Notes: generated by a model not told the origin, from the sequence alone. Positions 50,840-60,431 are shown, counted from the stretch's first letter. The stretch is 64,000 bases of DNA from Salinispora mooreana (GCF_000379065.1 NZ_KB900614.1:3684892-3748891), one strand, 5' to 3'. Made by a program: numbers and translations.

Positions 50840-52342
50840 TCAGGCGGCGGTCCCCGAATTCCGCTCCCGCCCGGTGGCGGCCGGCAGGGCCTGGCAGGGC
50901 TGCGACGGTGGCGGCGCCCGGCGCGGACGGCGCACGAAGACCACAGCCAGCGCCGCCCCCATCAGCAGCAACGCGGCACACCAGGCCAACGCGCCCCGGT
51001 AGGCAGCGGTCAACTCGTCCGGCCGTTCGTAGTCGGTGCCGGAGAGGCCGACCAGCAGCGGCAGTGCGGCCACCGCGAGCAGCCCCCCGGCACGCGAGGC
51101 GGCGTTGTTGAAGCCACTCGCCACTCCGGCGAACCGGTCCGCGACGGCGGCCAGCACCGAGGCCGTCAACGGCGCCACCACCAGGGCCAGGCCGATCCCG
51201 AAGAGAAGCACCCCCGGCAGCACGTCCCGCCAGTAGGACGCCTCCGCCCCGACCTCGCGGAGCAGAAGCAGTCCGATCGCGGACACCACCGGCCCCACGG
51301 TCAGCGGCAGTCGGGGCCCGATCCGGGTCGCCAGATCACCGGCGATCGGTGAGCCGACCAGCAGCAGCACGGTCACCGGCAGCAGCGCGACGCCGGTGGC
51401 CAGCGCTGACCAGCCGGCCACGTTCTGGAGAAAGACGGCGACGAAGAAGGTGAACCCACCGAGCGCCGCGTAGATCACTACGGTGAAGACGTTCAGCACG
51501 GAGAAGAGTCGGCTGGTGAAGAGCCCGGTCGGCAGCATCGCGGTCTCCCCCCGGCGTCGCTCGACCAGCACGAAGGCCACCGAACCGAGCACCCCGGCCG
51601 CGACCGCGAGCAGCACCGCCGCAGACGTCGCGCCCCGAGCCGGTGCGTCGATCAGCGCGAACGTGATCCCGGCCAGGGCGACCGCCCCCAGCACCGTGCC
51701 GAGCACGTCGAACCGCCGCCGGCCCGACCCCTGGGTCCGGGTCCGCGAGACGCTCTCGTCCCGGCTCTCCGGCACCCAGCGCAGGGCGGCCAGCAGCACC
51801 AACGCGGCCAACGGCACGTTCAGGAAGAAGATCCACCGCCAGGAGAACTGGTCGATCAGCCAGCCACCGACGAAGGGGCCGATCGCGGTGGAGACGCCGG
51901 AGAAGCCAGCCCAGGTGCCGATCGCCCGCCCCCGGTCGTCCGGGTGGAAGCTGGCCTGCAGGACCGACAGGGAGCCGGGGGTGAGCAGGGCCGCTCCGGC
52001 GCCCTGCAGGAGCCGGGCCGCGATGAGCTGCTCGGTGTCCTGGGCCAACCCGCACAGCACCGACGCCACGGTGAACCACACCACCCCGACCAGGAAGACC
52101 CGCCGCCGGCCGAACCGGTCCCCGAGCGCCCCACCGAGCAGTACGAACGCAGCGAGCATCAGCAGGTAGCCATTGACCGTCCACTGTAGGTCTGAAACGG
52201 TGGCGTCGAGGTCCTCACCGAGGCGGGGAAGCGCAACGTTGACCACGGTGCCGTCGAGGAAGACCATGCCGGAGGCGAGCACCGCGGCGAGTAGCGTGCC
52301 GACCCCCGCAGGGGTACCCAGCCGAAGTGAGGGTGACGTCAT
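50840..52342 (-). CDS. MFS drug exporter, DHA2 (14-helix) family
   Basis: 500 residues with about 14 membrane helices. Motif A GGALGDRFGRRRVFLVG, motif C LLQGAGAALLTPGSLSVL, and FLDGTVVNVALPRLGEDL at the end of helix 1, typical of EmrB/QacA. Likely a proton-driven efflux pump; substrate unknown. ATG follows GGGGCC; the long upstream frame is antisense to the nuclease gene. Confidence 0.9.
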   Translation of the reverse strand: MTSPSLRLGTPAGVGTLLAAVLASGMVFLDGTVVNVALPRLGEDLDATVSDLQWTVNGYLLMLAAFVLLGGALGDRFGRRRVFLVGVVWFTVASVLCGLAQDTEQLIAARLLQGAGAALLTPGSLSVLQASFHPDDRGRAIGTWAGFSGVSTAIGPFVGGWLIDQFSWRWIFFLNVPLAALVLLAALRWVPESRDESVSRTRTQGSGRRRFDVLGTVLGAVALAGITFALIDAPARGATSAAVLLAVAAGVLGSVAFVLVERRRGETAMLPTGLFTSRLFSVLNVFTVVIYAALGGFTFFVAVFLQNVAGWSALATGVALLPVTVLLLVGSPIAGDLATRIGPRLPLTVGPVVSAIGLLLLREVGAEASYWRDVLPGVLLFGIGLALVVAPLTASVLAAVADRFAGVASGFNNAASRAGGLLAVAALPLLVGLSGTDYERPDELTAAYRGALAWCAALLLMGAALAVVFVRRPRRAPPPSQPCQALPAATGRERNSGTAA

Positions 52343-52444
52343 GGCCCCAAGGTTGCCCCGACCCGATCTCGAAGCGGCTACGAATCGCCGAAACCGCCCG
52401 CCGAGATACTGGGCGAGAGCGCTGAAAGCCGCCAAGCTAAAGAG

Positions 52445-53095
52445 GTGCCGTCTCTGCGTACCAGATCCGCATCGCTGCTCGCGACAGTGCTGGCGCTCAG
52501 CCTGGCCGGCTGCGTCCCGGCCACCACACCGGAGCCGACGCCCACCAGCGACGGTGGGAACGCGATGGAGAAGCTGGCCGAGCTGACGGTAGCCAGCGCC
52601 GGCTCGATGAAGGGCTACAGCCGCGACCGCTTCCCCCACTGGCGGGGCACCGGCAAGAACTGCGATGTCCGGGACACCGTGCTCGCGCGCGACGGAGAGA
52701 GCATCAAGCTCTCCGGCTGCAACGTGGTCGGTGGGCGCTGGGAGAGCGTCTACGACGGCCTGGTCCTCACCGACCCCTCCGAGGTCGATGTTGACCACAT
52801 GGTGCCGCTGGCGAACGCCTGGCGATCCGGGGCCGACCAGTGGACCGACGCGAAGCGGGGTGACTTCGCCAACGACACCCGGCTGCCGCACCTCTTCGCG
52901 GTTTCCCGCACCGCCAACCGGTCAAAGGGTGATCAGGATCCATCCCAGTGGCGACCGGCGAACCGGTCGTACTGGTGTCGCTACGCCGAAAGCTGGGTCA
53001 CGGTGAAGCATCACTGGCAGTTGTCGGTGAACACCGACGAGAAGACCGCGCTGGCCGACATGTTGGCGGGCTGCACCGGGGGGAGCCGATCATGA
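52445..53095 (+). CDS. Secreted HNH-family nuclease lipoprotein
   Basis: 216 residues from GTG. Signal peptide with lipobox LSLAGC (Cys near 22). Nuclease core: VDVDHMVPLANAWRSGA, WTDAKRGDFANDTR and SKGDQDPSQWRPANRSYWCRYA, the DUF1524/HNH pattern of exported actinobacterial nucleases. Probably degrades extracellular DNA. Its stop overlaps the next start (ATGA). Confidence 0.88.
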   Translation: MPSLRTRSASLLATVLALSLAGCVPATTPEPTPTSDGGNAMEKLAELTVASAGSMKGYSRDRFPHWRGTGKNCDVRDTVLARDGESIKLSGCNVVGGRWESVYDGLVLTDPSEVDVDHMVPLANAWRSGADQWTDAKRGDFANDTRLPHLFAVSRTANRSKGDQDPSQWRPANRSYWCRYAESWVTVKHHWQLSVNTDEKTALADMLAGCTGGSRS

Positions 53096-53544
53096 CCAGC
53101 GCCGGGACGGACCCGACACCGCACCCGCCCCCGGGAGCCGACAACGACGCGACCGGTGGCCTCGCCCCGGGCAGCGCCGGGATGACGGCCGACGGCGCGG
53201 CCAGTGCCGCAGTACCCGGCGCCGGAATGAGCGCGGAGACCACCGGCGCCCCGGCGGGCGGCACTCCCGGCTCCGGGATGCGGGCCGACGGCGGATCCCG
53301 GGTCCGCAGCGCGGAGATCGTCCCCGGTCCGGGCGGGGTGATGACCGACGAGGTCGGCGTGGTCACCGGCGAGCTGACGCTCCGCACCGAGTACCTCGAC
53401 GGCCAGGTCACCCTGCGGGTGCAGTACCGCGAGGCCGACGAGTGGTACGTCGTGACCGGTGGGCGGGCGACGCTGCCTGACCCGGCCGGCCTCGATGCGG
53501 TACACACGATCGCTGTCGCCCTGCTCGACCGCCCCGACGGCTGA
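53092..53544 (+). CDS. Protein with low-complexity N-terminus, unknown function
   Basis: 150 residues. The first 85 are Pro/Gly/Ala/Thr/Met-rich without structure. Residues 90-150 form a small beta domain (GELTLRTEYLDGQVTLRVQYREADEWYVVTGG repeats strand-turn patterns). Coupled by ATGA to the nuclease gene, so it might be its partner or inhibitor (inference). No signal peptide. Confidence 0.65.
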   Translation: MTSAGTDPTPHPPPGADNDATGGLAPGSAGMTADGAASAAVPGAGMSAETTGAPAGGTPGSGMRADGGSRVRSAEIVPGPGGVMTDEVGVVTGELTLRTEYLDGQVTLRVQYREADEWYVVTGGRATLPDPAGLDAVHTIAVALLDRPDG

Positions 53545-53598
53545 GCCGGGCCGCGGAGGCAGCCGATCCCGGCTGCCCCGCGACCCGGCTTCGCCGGC

Positions 53599-54714
53599 TC
53601 AGCCGTCGGTGGAGTCCGCCTTCACGGTCGGGGCCGGGATCGGCACCGACTCCGGGGCTTCGCCGCCGTCGGATGCCCGGGTGACTCCCGCCCCGGCGTG
53701 GTTCGGACGGAGTTCCTCGCTGGCGATCCGCTCGGCCCAGTGGCAGGCCACCCGACTGCCACCGATGTCGCGCAGCACCGGCCGTTCGTCGGCGCAGCGG
53801 GTCGGCTGGGCCCACGGGCAGCGGGTGTGGAACCGGCAGCCCGCCGGCGGGTTGGCCGGCGACGGCAGGTCGCCGGCGAGCAGAATCCGCTCCCGGCGGT
53901 CCTCCACATCCGGGTCCGGCACCGGCACCGCCGACATGAGCGCCCGGGTGTACGGGTGCAGCGGCTCGGTGTAGAGCCGGTCACTCGGGGCCTCCTCCAC
54001 CAGGGCACCGAGATACATGACGCCGACGGTGTCGGAGATGTGCCGGACGACGGCCAGGTCGTGCGCGATCACCAGGTAGGTGAGGCCGAGGCTCTCCTGC
54101 AGTTCATCGAGGAGGTTGACCACCTGCGCCTGGATCGACACGTCCAGGGCGGACACCGGCTCGTCGGCAACGATCAGCTCCGGACCGAGAACCACCGCCC
54201 GGGCGATACCGATGCGCTGCCGCTGCCCGCCGGAGAACTCGTGCGGGTAGCGGGACAGCGCCCACCGGGGCAGGCCCACCTTGTCGAGCGCCTCCCCGAT
54301 GAGCGCGCGTCGCTCGTCTCGGTTGCCGCCGATACCGTGGGTCTGCAAACCCTCGGTGAGGATCGACTCGACGTTCTGCCGTGGGTCCAGGCTGGACATC
54401 GGGTCCTGGAAGATCATCTGCATCCGACGACGCATGGCGCGCAGCCGGGCCGGCGGCAGCGTGGTCAGCTCGACACCGTCAAAGACGACCTCGCCGCCGG
54501 TGGGTGCGGTCAGCTGGAGCAGCGCCCGGCCGAGCGTCGACTTCCCGCACCCGGACTCGCCCACCAGTCCGTAGGTCTGACCGCGCGGGATCCGCAGGTC
54601 GACCCCGTCAACCGCCTTCACGTGGCCGATCGTGCGATCGAAGAGCACTCCCCGTTTGATCGGAAAGTGCACCTTCAGGTCACGAACCTCGACGAGGATG
54701 TCGTTGTCAGTCAC
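53599..54714 (-). CDS. dppF: Peptide ABC transporter ATP-binding protein DppF/OppF
   Basis: 371 residues from GTG, overlapping dppD by 8 bases. Walker A GESGCGKST, signature FSGGQRQRIGIARAV, Walker B LIVADEPVSALDV. The C-terminal oligopeptide-transporter zinc/iron-sulfur-like motif CRFHTRCPWAQPTRC is present. Works with DppD to energise peptide uptake. The last 30 residues are a divergent tail. Confidence 0.93.
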   Translation of the reverse strand: MTDNDILVEVRDLKVHFPIKRGVLFDRTIGHVKAVDGVDLRIPRGQTYGLVGESGCGKSTLGRALLQLTAPTGGEVVFDGVELTTLPPARLRAMRRRMQMIFQDPMSSLDPRQNVESILTEGLQTHGIGGNRDERRALIGEALDKVGLPRWALSRYPHEFSGGQRQRIGIARAVVLGPELIVADEPVSALDVSIQAQVVNLLDELQESLGLTYLVIAHDLAVVRHISDTVGVMYLGALVEEAPSDRLYTEPLHPYTRALMSAVPVPDPDVEDRRERILLAGDLPSPANPPAGCRFHTRCPWAQPTRCADERPVLRDIGGSRVACHWAERIASEELRPNHAGAGVTRASDGGEAPESVPIPAPTVKADSTDG

Positions 54715-55756
54715 GGGTCTCCTCCTCGTTCCGCTCCGGGCTCGGCGTCCCGGGCTGGCCGGCCTGGGCCGGGACAACGCCGGGCAGCGGCACCGGGTCG
54801 ACGCAGCGGTAGCTCCGTCCGTCGTGGGTGCGTACCAGCGGCGGCGTCTCGTCGAGGCAGGCGTCCAGCCGCCGGGAGCAACGCGGAGCGAAGGCACAGC
54901 CTTCCGGCCAGGACAGCACGTCGCGTACCGAGCCGGGGATCGGGTTCAGCGGTTCGCCGCGCCCACTGTCCAGGCGGGGCACCGAACCGAGCAGACCCGC
55001 GGTGTACGGGTGCCGTGGCGTACGGAAGAGGGGACGTCGGCGGGCGGTCTCGACCACCCGACCCGCGTACAGCACGTTGATGCTGTCACACATGCCGGCG
55101 ACCACCCCAAGGTCGTGGGTGATCATGACAAGCGCGGTGCCGGACTCCTGGACCAACTCCTTGAGCAGCTCCAGGATCTGCGCCTGGATGGTGACATCCA
55201 GCGCGGTGGTCGGCTCGTCGGCGATCAGCAGCCGGGGACGGCAGGCGACCGCCATCGCGATCAACGCCCGTTGCCGCATCCCACCGGAGAGCTGGTGCGG
55301 ATACTCCTTGAGCCGCCGGTTCGGATCTGGGATGCCAACCCGGTCCAACAGCCCGACCGCTTCCTTGCGCGCCGTGTCACCCGTCATTCCCCGGTGGCGG
55401 GCAAGCACCTCGGTCACCTGCAACCCGATCGGAATCACCGGATTCAGCGAGGAGAGCGGATCCTGGAAGATCATCGCTACGTCGCGCCCACGGATGTCCC
55501 GCCGGGCCCGGTCGTCGAGTCCGAGCAGGTCGGTTCCGTCGAAGACCGCCGTGCCGCCGATCCGGGTGCCGGGCCGTCGGGGCAGCAGCCCCATGATCGC
55601 CATCGAGGTGACGCTCTTGCCGCAGCCGGACTCACCGACCAGACCAACGACCTCGCCGGCGTCGACCGAGAAGGAGACCCCGTCAACCGCGTGCACCGTA
55701 CGCTGCCCGCGCCGGGCGAATGTGACGCTCAGGTCATTCACGTCGAGCAGTGCCAT
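54707..55756 (-). CDS. dppD: Peptide ABC transporter ATP-binding protein DppD/OppD
   Basis: 349 residues from ATG with GGAGGG upstream. Walker A GESGCGKSVT, signature LSGGMRQRALIAMAV, Walker B LLIADEPTTALDV, and the C-terminal CAFAPRCSRRLDAC motif. Fourth gene of the dpp operon. The 67-base gap to dppC has no promoter that I can see. Confidence 0.93.
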   Translation of the reverse strand: MALLDVNDLSVTFARRGQRTVHAVDGVSFSVDAGEVVGLVGESGCGKSVTSMAIMGLLPRRPGTRIGGTAVFDGTDLLGLDDRARRDIRGRDVAMIFQDPLSSLNPVIPIGLQVTEVLARHRGMTGDTARKEAVGLLDRVGIPDPNRRLKEYPHQLSGGMRQRALIAMAVACRPRLLIADEPTTALDVTIQAQILELLKELVQESGTALVMITHDLGVVAGMCDSINVLYAGRVVETARRRPLFRTPRHPYTAGLLGSVPRLDSGRGEPLNPIPGSVRDVLSWPEGCAFAPRCSRRLDACLDETPPLVRTHDGRSYRCVDPVPLPGVVPAQAGQPGTPSPERNEEETRD

Positions 55757-55823
55757 TACCGGCCCTCCGTTCGCACCTGCGGGGCTCGGGAACCCGTTTC
55801 TCGGGCTACACACATGCCGGGAC

Positions 55824-56786
55824 CTACTTCCGCAGCTTCGGGTCGAGGGCCTCACGCATCGCCTCACCGAGCAGGGTGAAGCCCAGCGCGGTGATGATGA
55901 TCGCTACCGCTGGGAAGATCGCCAGTGCGGGTCGAATGCCGAGGTACGGCTGTGCGTCGGCGAGCATCACACCCCACTCGGGCTGTGCCGTGTCCGGGTT
56001 GCCGAGGCCGAGGAACGAGAGCGCGGCGGCCTCGATGATCGCGGTGGCCAGGGTCAGTGTGGCCTGCACGATGACCGGAGCCAGCGAGTTCGGCACGATG
56101 TGCGTCAGCGCAATCTTCGGCTTCCGGACACCGAGCGAGGTGGCCGCGAGCACGTAGTCGCTGTTCGCCTGCGCGATCATCGAGACCCGCAGCAGCCGGG
56201 CGAAGACCGGCACCGACACCATGCCGACCGCGATCATGACGGTGCTGAGACTCGCCCCGAGCAGGGCGGCGATGCTGACCGCGAGCAGGAGGCTGGGCAG
56301 CGCCAACATCATGTCGATGATGCGCATGAGTACGTTGTCGACCGCGCGTCCCCAGCGGCCACCCAGACCCGCGGCCGCGCCGGCGACACCGCCGATCAGC
56401 GCGCCCACGGCCAGTCCGATCAGGGTGGCCACCACGCCGACCAGCAGGGTCTGCCGGGCACCGACAATCATCCGGCTGAAGACGTCCCGGCCCTGGTGGT
56501 CGTAGCCGAACCAGTGCTCGGCGGAGGCGCCGGGGATGATGCCCTGCCCCGACTTCACCACGCCCTCGCGGATTCCGATGGTGTCCTTCGGCTCGTAGGG
56601 GACGAAGAACGGGCCAATCAGCGCCACCAGGACGAAGACCGTCAGAATGACCGCGCCGATGATGGCGGCGGGGTTCCGCCGCAGCCGCCGGAACGCCTCC
56701 TGCCAGAGGCTGACCCCCCGCTCGTCGTCCCGGTTCACCAACTCGGCGAGCCGGTCCAACCGCTCCTTCTTACCTGTGATCGTCAT
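55824..56786 (-). CDS. dppC: Peptide ABC transporter permease DppC
   Basis: 320 residues. A cytoplasmic N-tail, then about six helices. The extracytoplasmic segment ASAEHWFGYDHQGRDVFSRMIVGAR is typical of DppC/OppC, as is the EAA loop EAAALSFLGLGNPDTAQPEWG. Its ATG overlaps the dppB stop (ATGA). Confidence 0.93.
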   Translation of the reverse strand: MTITGKKERLDRLAELVNRDDERGVSLWQEAFRRLRRNPAAIIGAVILTVFVLVALIGPFFVPYEPKDTIGIREGVVKSGQGIIPGASAEHWFGYDHQGRDVFSRMIVGARQTLLVGVVATLIGLAVGALIGGVAGAAAGLGGRWGRAVDNVLMRIIDMMLALPSLLLAVSIAALLGASLSTVMIAVGMVSVPVFARLLRVSMIAQANSDYVLAATSLGVRKPKIALTHIVPNSLAPVIVQATLTLATAIIEAAALSFLGLGNPDTAQPEWGVMLADAQPYLGIRPALAIFPAVAIIITALGFTLLGEAMREALDPKLRK

Positions 56787-57787
56787 CGGACCCTCACCCT
56801 TGGGTCGATCAGGCTGTAGGAGAGGTCAACCAGGAGGTTCACCAGCACGTACACCACCGATATGATCATGATGAAGCCCAGCAGCACCGGGTAGTCGCGC
56901 TGGCCGATCGCCTCGTAGATGAAGGCCCCGATACCAGTGAAGGCGAAGACGGTCTCGGTCAGCACGGCACCGGAGAGCAGTCCCCCGGTGAGCAGACCGA
57001 TCGAGGTGACCACCGGCAGCAGCGAATTGCGCAGCACGTGCCGGCCCCGCACGGTCCGCTCGGTCAGCCCCTTCGCCTCGGCGGTCCGGACGAAGTCCTC
57101 GTTGAGCACCTCCAACACGCTCGCCCGGGTGATCCGGACGATGATCGCCAGCGGGATGCTGGCCAGCGCGATCCCCGGCAGCACCAGGTGCCAGAGCGCG
57201 TCCGCGACGGCATCCCACTCCCGGGTCATCAGCCCGTCGAGGACGAAGAAGTTCGTGATCCGGGTCGCGTCGATGGTCGGATCCTGCCGGCCGCTGGACG
57301 GGAACCAGCCCAGGTTCTCCGAGAAGATCGCCTTCAGGACGTAGGCCAGGAAGAAGATGGGGACGCAGATCCCGACCAGCGATCCGCCGACCGAGAGATG
57401 GTCGATTAGCCGGCCCCGACGGCGGGCGGCCAGGTAGCCGAGGGGGATGCCGATCCCGATCGCGATCACCAGGGCGGTGATCGTCAACTCGACGGTGCCG
57501 GGGAAACGCTCCAGGAACTCTTCGACCACCGGGCGCTTGGTCGACGACGAGGTGCCCAGGTCCAGGCGGAGGAGCCGCTGCACGAAGCGGCCGTACTGCA
57601 CCAGGATCGGCTCGTCGAGACCCATACTGCGGCGAATCGCCGCGCGCATCTCAGGGGTGGCTCGCTCGCCGAGGATGGCGTCCTCGGGGCCGCCCGGTAG
57701 ACGACGGACCCAGATGAAGAGCAGGAGCGAAAGCCCGAACAGCGTTGGTATCAGCTGGAGCAGGCGTCTGACGATAAACCGGAACAC
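56783..57787 (-). CDS. dppB: Peptide ABC transporter permease DppB
   Basis: 334 residues. N-terminal MFRFIVRRLLQLIPTLFGLS helix, FLAYVLKAIFSENLGWFPSSG and the EAA loop RTAEAKGLTERTVRGRHVLRN. Forms the membrane channel with DppC. Separated from dppA by a long hairpin. Confidence 0.93.
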   Translation of the reverse strand: MFRFIVRRLLQLIPTLFGLSLLLFIWVRRLPGGPEDAILGERATPEMRAAIRRSMGLDEPILVQYGRFVQRLLRLDLGTSSSTKRPVVEEFLERFPGTVELTITALVIAIGIGIPLGYLAARRRGRLIDHLSVGGSLVGICVPIFFLAYVLKAIFSENLGWFPSSGRQDPTIDATRITNFFVLDGLMTREWDAVADALWHLVLPGIALASIPLAIIVRITRASVLEVLNEDFVRTAEAKGLTERTVRGRHVLRNSLLPVVTSIGLLTGGLLSGAVLTETVFAFTGIGAFIYEAIGQRDYPVLLGFIMIISVVYVLVNLLVDLSYSLIDPRVRVR

Positions 57788-57815
57788 GATGCCTCAGAAG
57801 GGTGCGGAGGGGCGC

Positions 57816-57846
57816 GGGCGGGCGCTGTGCAGCACAGCGCCCGCCC
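57816..57846. terminator. 31-bp hairpin between dppA and dppB
   Basis: Fifteen-base perfect arms with a single central A. A T-rich run follows only on the plus strand (GTTTTCTT), where no gene needs it. In the dpp direction it is a strong structure without T-run, as expected of a partial terminator or an RNA stabiliser that keeps dppA mRNA above dppBCDF. Confidence 0.75.
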
Positions 57847-57862
57847 GTTTTCTTGCGTTAGG

Positions 57863-59524
57863 TCAGGACTTGAACTCAGCGTTGGCGAACCGCTCGTCGG
57901 TGAGCGGGCTGGCCTTGATCCCGGTCACGTCCTTGCCGAACACGATCGCCGGCGGTGAGTGCGAGATCGGCACCCCGGGCAGGAAGTCCATGATGGTCTT
58001 GTTCAGACCCTTGTACTTCTCCATCCGGTCCGCCACGTCGGCGGTGGAGTCGGCGTCCTGGAACTGCGCGAAGAGGGCCGGGTTGTCGAAGCCCCACTCG
58101 TCCTTCTGCCGGTCGAAGAAGGTGCCGATGAAGTTGTAGGCGTCGCCGTAGTCGCCGGTCCAGCCGAGGAAGTGCAGATCGTGCTCGCTACCGGAGGTAG
58201 TGGCGTTGAGGTAGTCCGGGCTCCACTTCAGCGGGATCGGCTCGACCGTGATACCAACCGCCTGGAGGTCCGCCGAGACCAGCTCGAAGAGATCCTTCGG
58301 GTTCGGCATGTACGGGCGGGTGACCTCGGTCGGGTAGTGGAACCGCAGTGTCAGGTCCGCCGCACCGGCCTCGGCCAGCAGCTGCTTGGCCTTGTCGACG
58401 TCGTAGTCGTAGGTGGTGACGTCGCCGTTCCAACCCTCGACCGTGTCCGGGAAGAAGTTCGTCGCGACCTTCGCACCCGGGGGCAGCTTCGAGTCGACCA
58501 GGGCCTGCCGGTTGATCGCGTGGGCGATCGCCTGCCGCACCTTGAGGTCGGCCAGCTTCGGGTTCCCCTGCTGGTTCATGCCCAGGTAGAGAATGTTGAA
58601 CGCCGGCCGGGTCAGGAGATTGAAGCCCTCGCTCTTCAGCGGCTCGACATCAGCCGGCCCGACCAGGTCGTAGCCGTCGATGTCGCCGGAGCTCAGCGCC
58701 TGCTTGCGCGCGTTCTCATCCGAGATGGTCTTGAAGATGAGGGTCTTCAGCTTGGCCTTCTCGCCCCAGTAGTCGTCGTTCCGCTCGATGGTGAGCGACT
58801 TGTTGGCGATGTCCCAGGACTTGAACGTGAAGGGCCCGGTGCCGGTCGGGTGCGCGGTCGCGTACTCGGGGTACTGGACGTCCGTGGCAGTGCCGCCGAC
58901 GTTGCTCGCATCGTACTTCTCCAGCGCCGTCGGGCTGTGGATGGAGAACGACGGCAGCATCAGGGCGGCCGGGATCTTGCTGGACACCCGGGTGAAGGTC
59001 AGGTCGACCGTGGTGGCGTCCTTGGCGGCGCAGGACTTGAAGAGGCTCTCCGAGAGCCCTTCGTCCTCGTTCTGGGCGAAGCCGCCCATCACGTCCTGCC
59101 AGTAGGCGGTCACGTCCGGGCTCTGCATGAGACCCGTGGCGTTGTACCAACGGTTGAAGTTGACACAGACGGCCTCGGCGTCGAAGTCGGTGCCATCGTG
59201 GAACTTCACACCCGAGCGGAGCTTGAAGGTCCAGGTGGTGCCGGCCTCGTCCGGAGTCCAGGACTCAGCCAGGCCCGGGCTCACCTTGGTGCCGCCCTCC
59301 TCGGGGCGGACCAGGGTCTCAAAGACCTGACGGGCCACGCGCAGCGACTCACCGTCGCTGGCAAAGCTCGGGTCGAGCACCTTCGGGTCACTGGCGACGC
59401 CGAAGACAAGGGTGTCGTTGTTGCTACCGCCGGAATCCTCGCGGTCGCTCTCGGCGCAGCCGGCTACCGCGAGGGCCGCGACCGCGACGGCCGCGACAGC
59501 AGCCTTCGGCCTGGATGCACGCAT
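57863..59524 (-). CDS. dppA: Peptide-binding lipoprotein DppA
   Basis: 553 residues. Lipoprotein signal AAVAVAALAVAGC, then an SBP_bac_5 domain: LAESWTPDEAGTTWTFKLRSGVKFHDG, RQAIAHAINRQALVD, and WTGDYGDAYNFIGTFF. Captures peptides or similar solutes outside the membrane. First gene of the operon. Confidence 0.94.
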   Translation of the reverse strand: MRASRPKAAVAAVAVAALAVAGCAESDREDSGGSNNDTLVFGVASDPKVLDPSFASDGESLRVARQVFETLVRPEEGGTKVSPGLAESWTPDEAGTTWTFKLRSGVKFHDGTDFDAEAVCVNFNRWYNATGLMQSPDVTAYWQDVMGGFAQNEDEGLSESLFKSCAAKDATTVDLTFTRVSSKIPAALMLPSFSIHSPTALEKYDASNVGGTATDVQYPEYATAHPTGTGPFTFKSWDIANKSLTIERNDDYWGEKAKLKTLIFKTISDENARKQALSSGDIDGYDLVGPADVEPLKSEGFNLLTRPAFNILYLGMNQQGNPKLADLKVRQAIAHAINRQALVDSKLPPGAKVATNFFPDTVEGWNGDVTTYDYDVDKAKQLLAEAGAADLTLRFHYPTEVTRPYMPNPKDLFELVSADLQAVGITVEPIPLKWSPDYLNATTSGSEHDLHFLGWTGDYGDAYNFIGTFFDRQKDEWGFDNPALFAQFQDADSTADVADRMEKYKGLNKTIMDFLPGVPISHSPPAIVFGKDVTGIKASPLTDERFANAEFKS

Positions 59525-59774
59525 GGGTGCTTCACCTCGTCCTTGGGGGTACGGACAACGCGGTGACCGGGGTCACCGATGGCGGGAACCATAGCCGTCC
59601 GGCCAAGGGTGCGGAACCTGCTAGATAGACAGTCGATGTGGGATCGTGGCTTTCCCCCACCCAGACCGAAGGATCGAAGGGGAATAGACAACCTTCCCGA
59701 ATGATCGGTGACCGCGATGCGAAACTGTTACGTCATCCCAGCCCTGACCGGCCCCAGGTGTTAGAACAAGACGA
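59525..59774. other. Leader and promoter region of dppA, no gene seen
   Basis: Apart from the palindrome and -10-like box, nothing recognisable. No coding frame has a ribosome site or plausible composition. Confidence 0.45.
59561..59578. promoter_or_regulatory. Palindrome CGGTGACC-GG-GGTCACCG upstream of dppA
   Basis: Eight-base arms, 37 bases before the dppA ATG and downstream of a TATGGT -10-like box (minus strand, near 59589). Candidate operator for the dpp operon. Confidence 0.5.
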
Positions 59775-59829
59775 CCCCGTTGACCCCGGGTGCCAACGGG
59801 GCCAGACCGTTGACCCGGCGCCAACGGGG
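59775..59829 (-). terminator. Two tandem hairpins after recR
   Basis: CCCCGTTG ... CAACGGGG (59775-59801) and CCGTTG ... CAACGG (59807-59827) are two copies of one unit lying right after the recR stop. They are the likely end of the dnaX-ybaB-recR transcript. Confidence 0.65.
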
Positions 59830-59830
59830 T

Positions 59831-60424
59831 TCACATGGTTCGGCGCCCCTCGAAAGCACGACCGAGAGTGATCTCATCGGCGTACTCCAGGTCACCGCCG
59901 ACCGGCAGGCCACTGGCCAGTCGGGTCACGGCGATGCCCATCGGCTTCACCATCAGCGCCAGGTAGGTGGCGGTCGCCTCGCCCTCGGTGTTCGGGTCGG
60001 TGGCCAGGATCAGCTCCCGCACCGCGCCGCCACCCAGCCGGGTCAGCAACTCCCGGACGCGCAGGTTGTCCGGCCCGACCCCCTCCAGCGGGTTGATCGC
60101 GCCGCCGAGGACGTGGTATCGGCCGCGGAACTCCCCGGTCCGCTCGATCGCCACCACGTCCTTCGGCTCCTCCACCACGCAGAGCACCTCATCGGTACGG
60201 CGTGGATCGCGGCAGATCCGACACTGCTCGGACTCGGCCACGTTGTAGCAGCTGGTGCAGAAGCGGACCAGCTCCTTGACCTTGCGCAACGCGCCGGCCA
60301 GCCGGTTGATGTCAGCCGGATCCGCGGACAGGACGTGAAAGGCGATCCGCTGGGCGCTCTTCGGGCCAACGCCCGGCAGCCGACCCAGCTCGTCAATCAG
60401 GTCCTGGATGGCGCCCTCGTACAT
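59831..60424 (-). CDS. recR: Recombination mediator RecR
   Basis: 197 residues, normal length. Helix-hairpin-helix LGRLPGVGPKSAQRIAFH, four-Cys zinc finger FCTSCYNVAESEQCRIC, Toprim domain with DPNTEGEATATYL and the C-terminal Walker-B-like GGDLEYADEITLGRA. With RecF/RecO it loads RecA on gapped DNA. 7 bases after ybaB. Confidence 0.97.
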   Translation of the reverse strand: MYEGAIQDLIDELGRLPGVGPKSAQRIAFHVLSADPADINRLAGALRKVKELVRFCTSCYNVAESEQCRICRDPRRTDEVLCVVEEPKDVVAIERTGEFRGRYHVLGGAINPLEGVGPDNLRVRELLTRLGGGAVRELILATDPNTEGEATATYLALMVKPMGIAVTRLASGLPVGGDLEYADEITLGRAFEGRRTM

Positions 60425-60431
60425 CGTCGAC

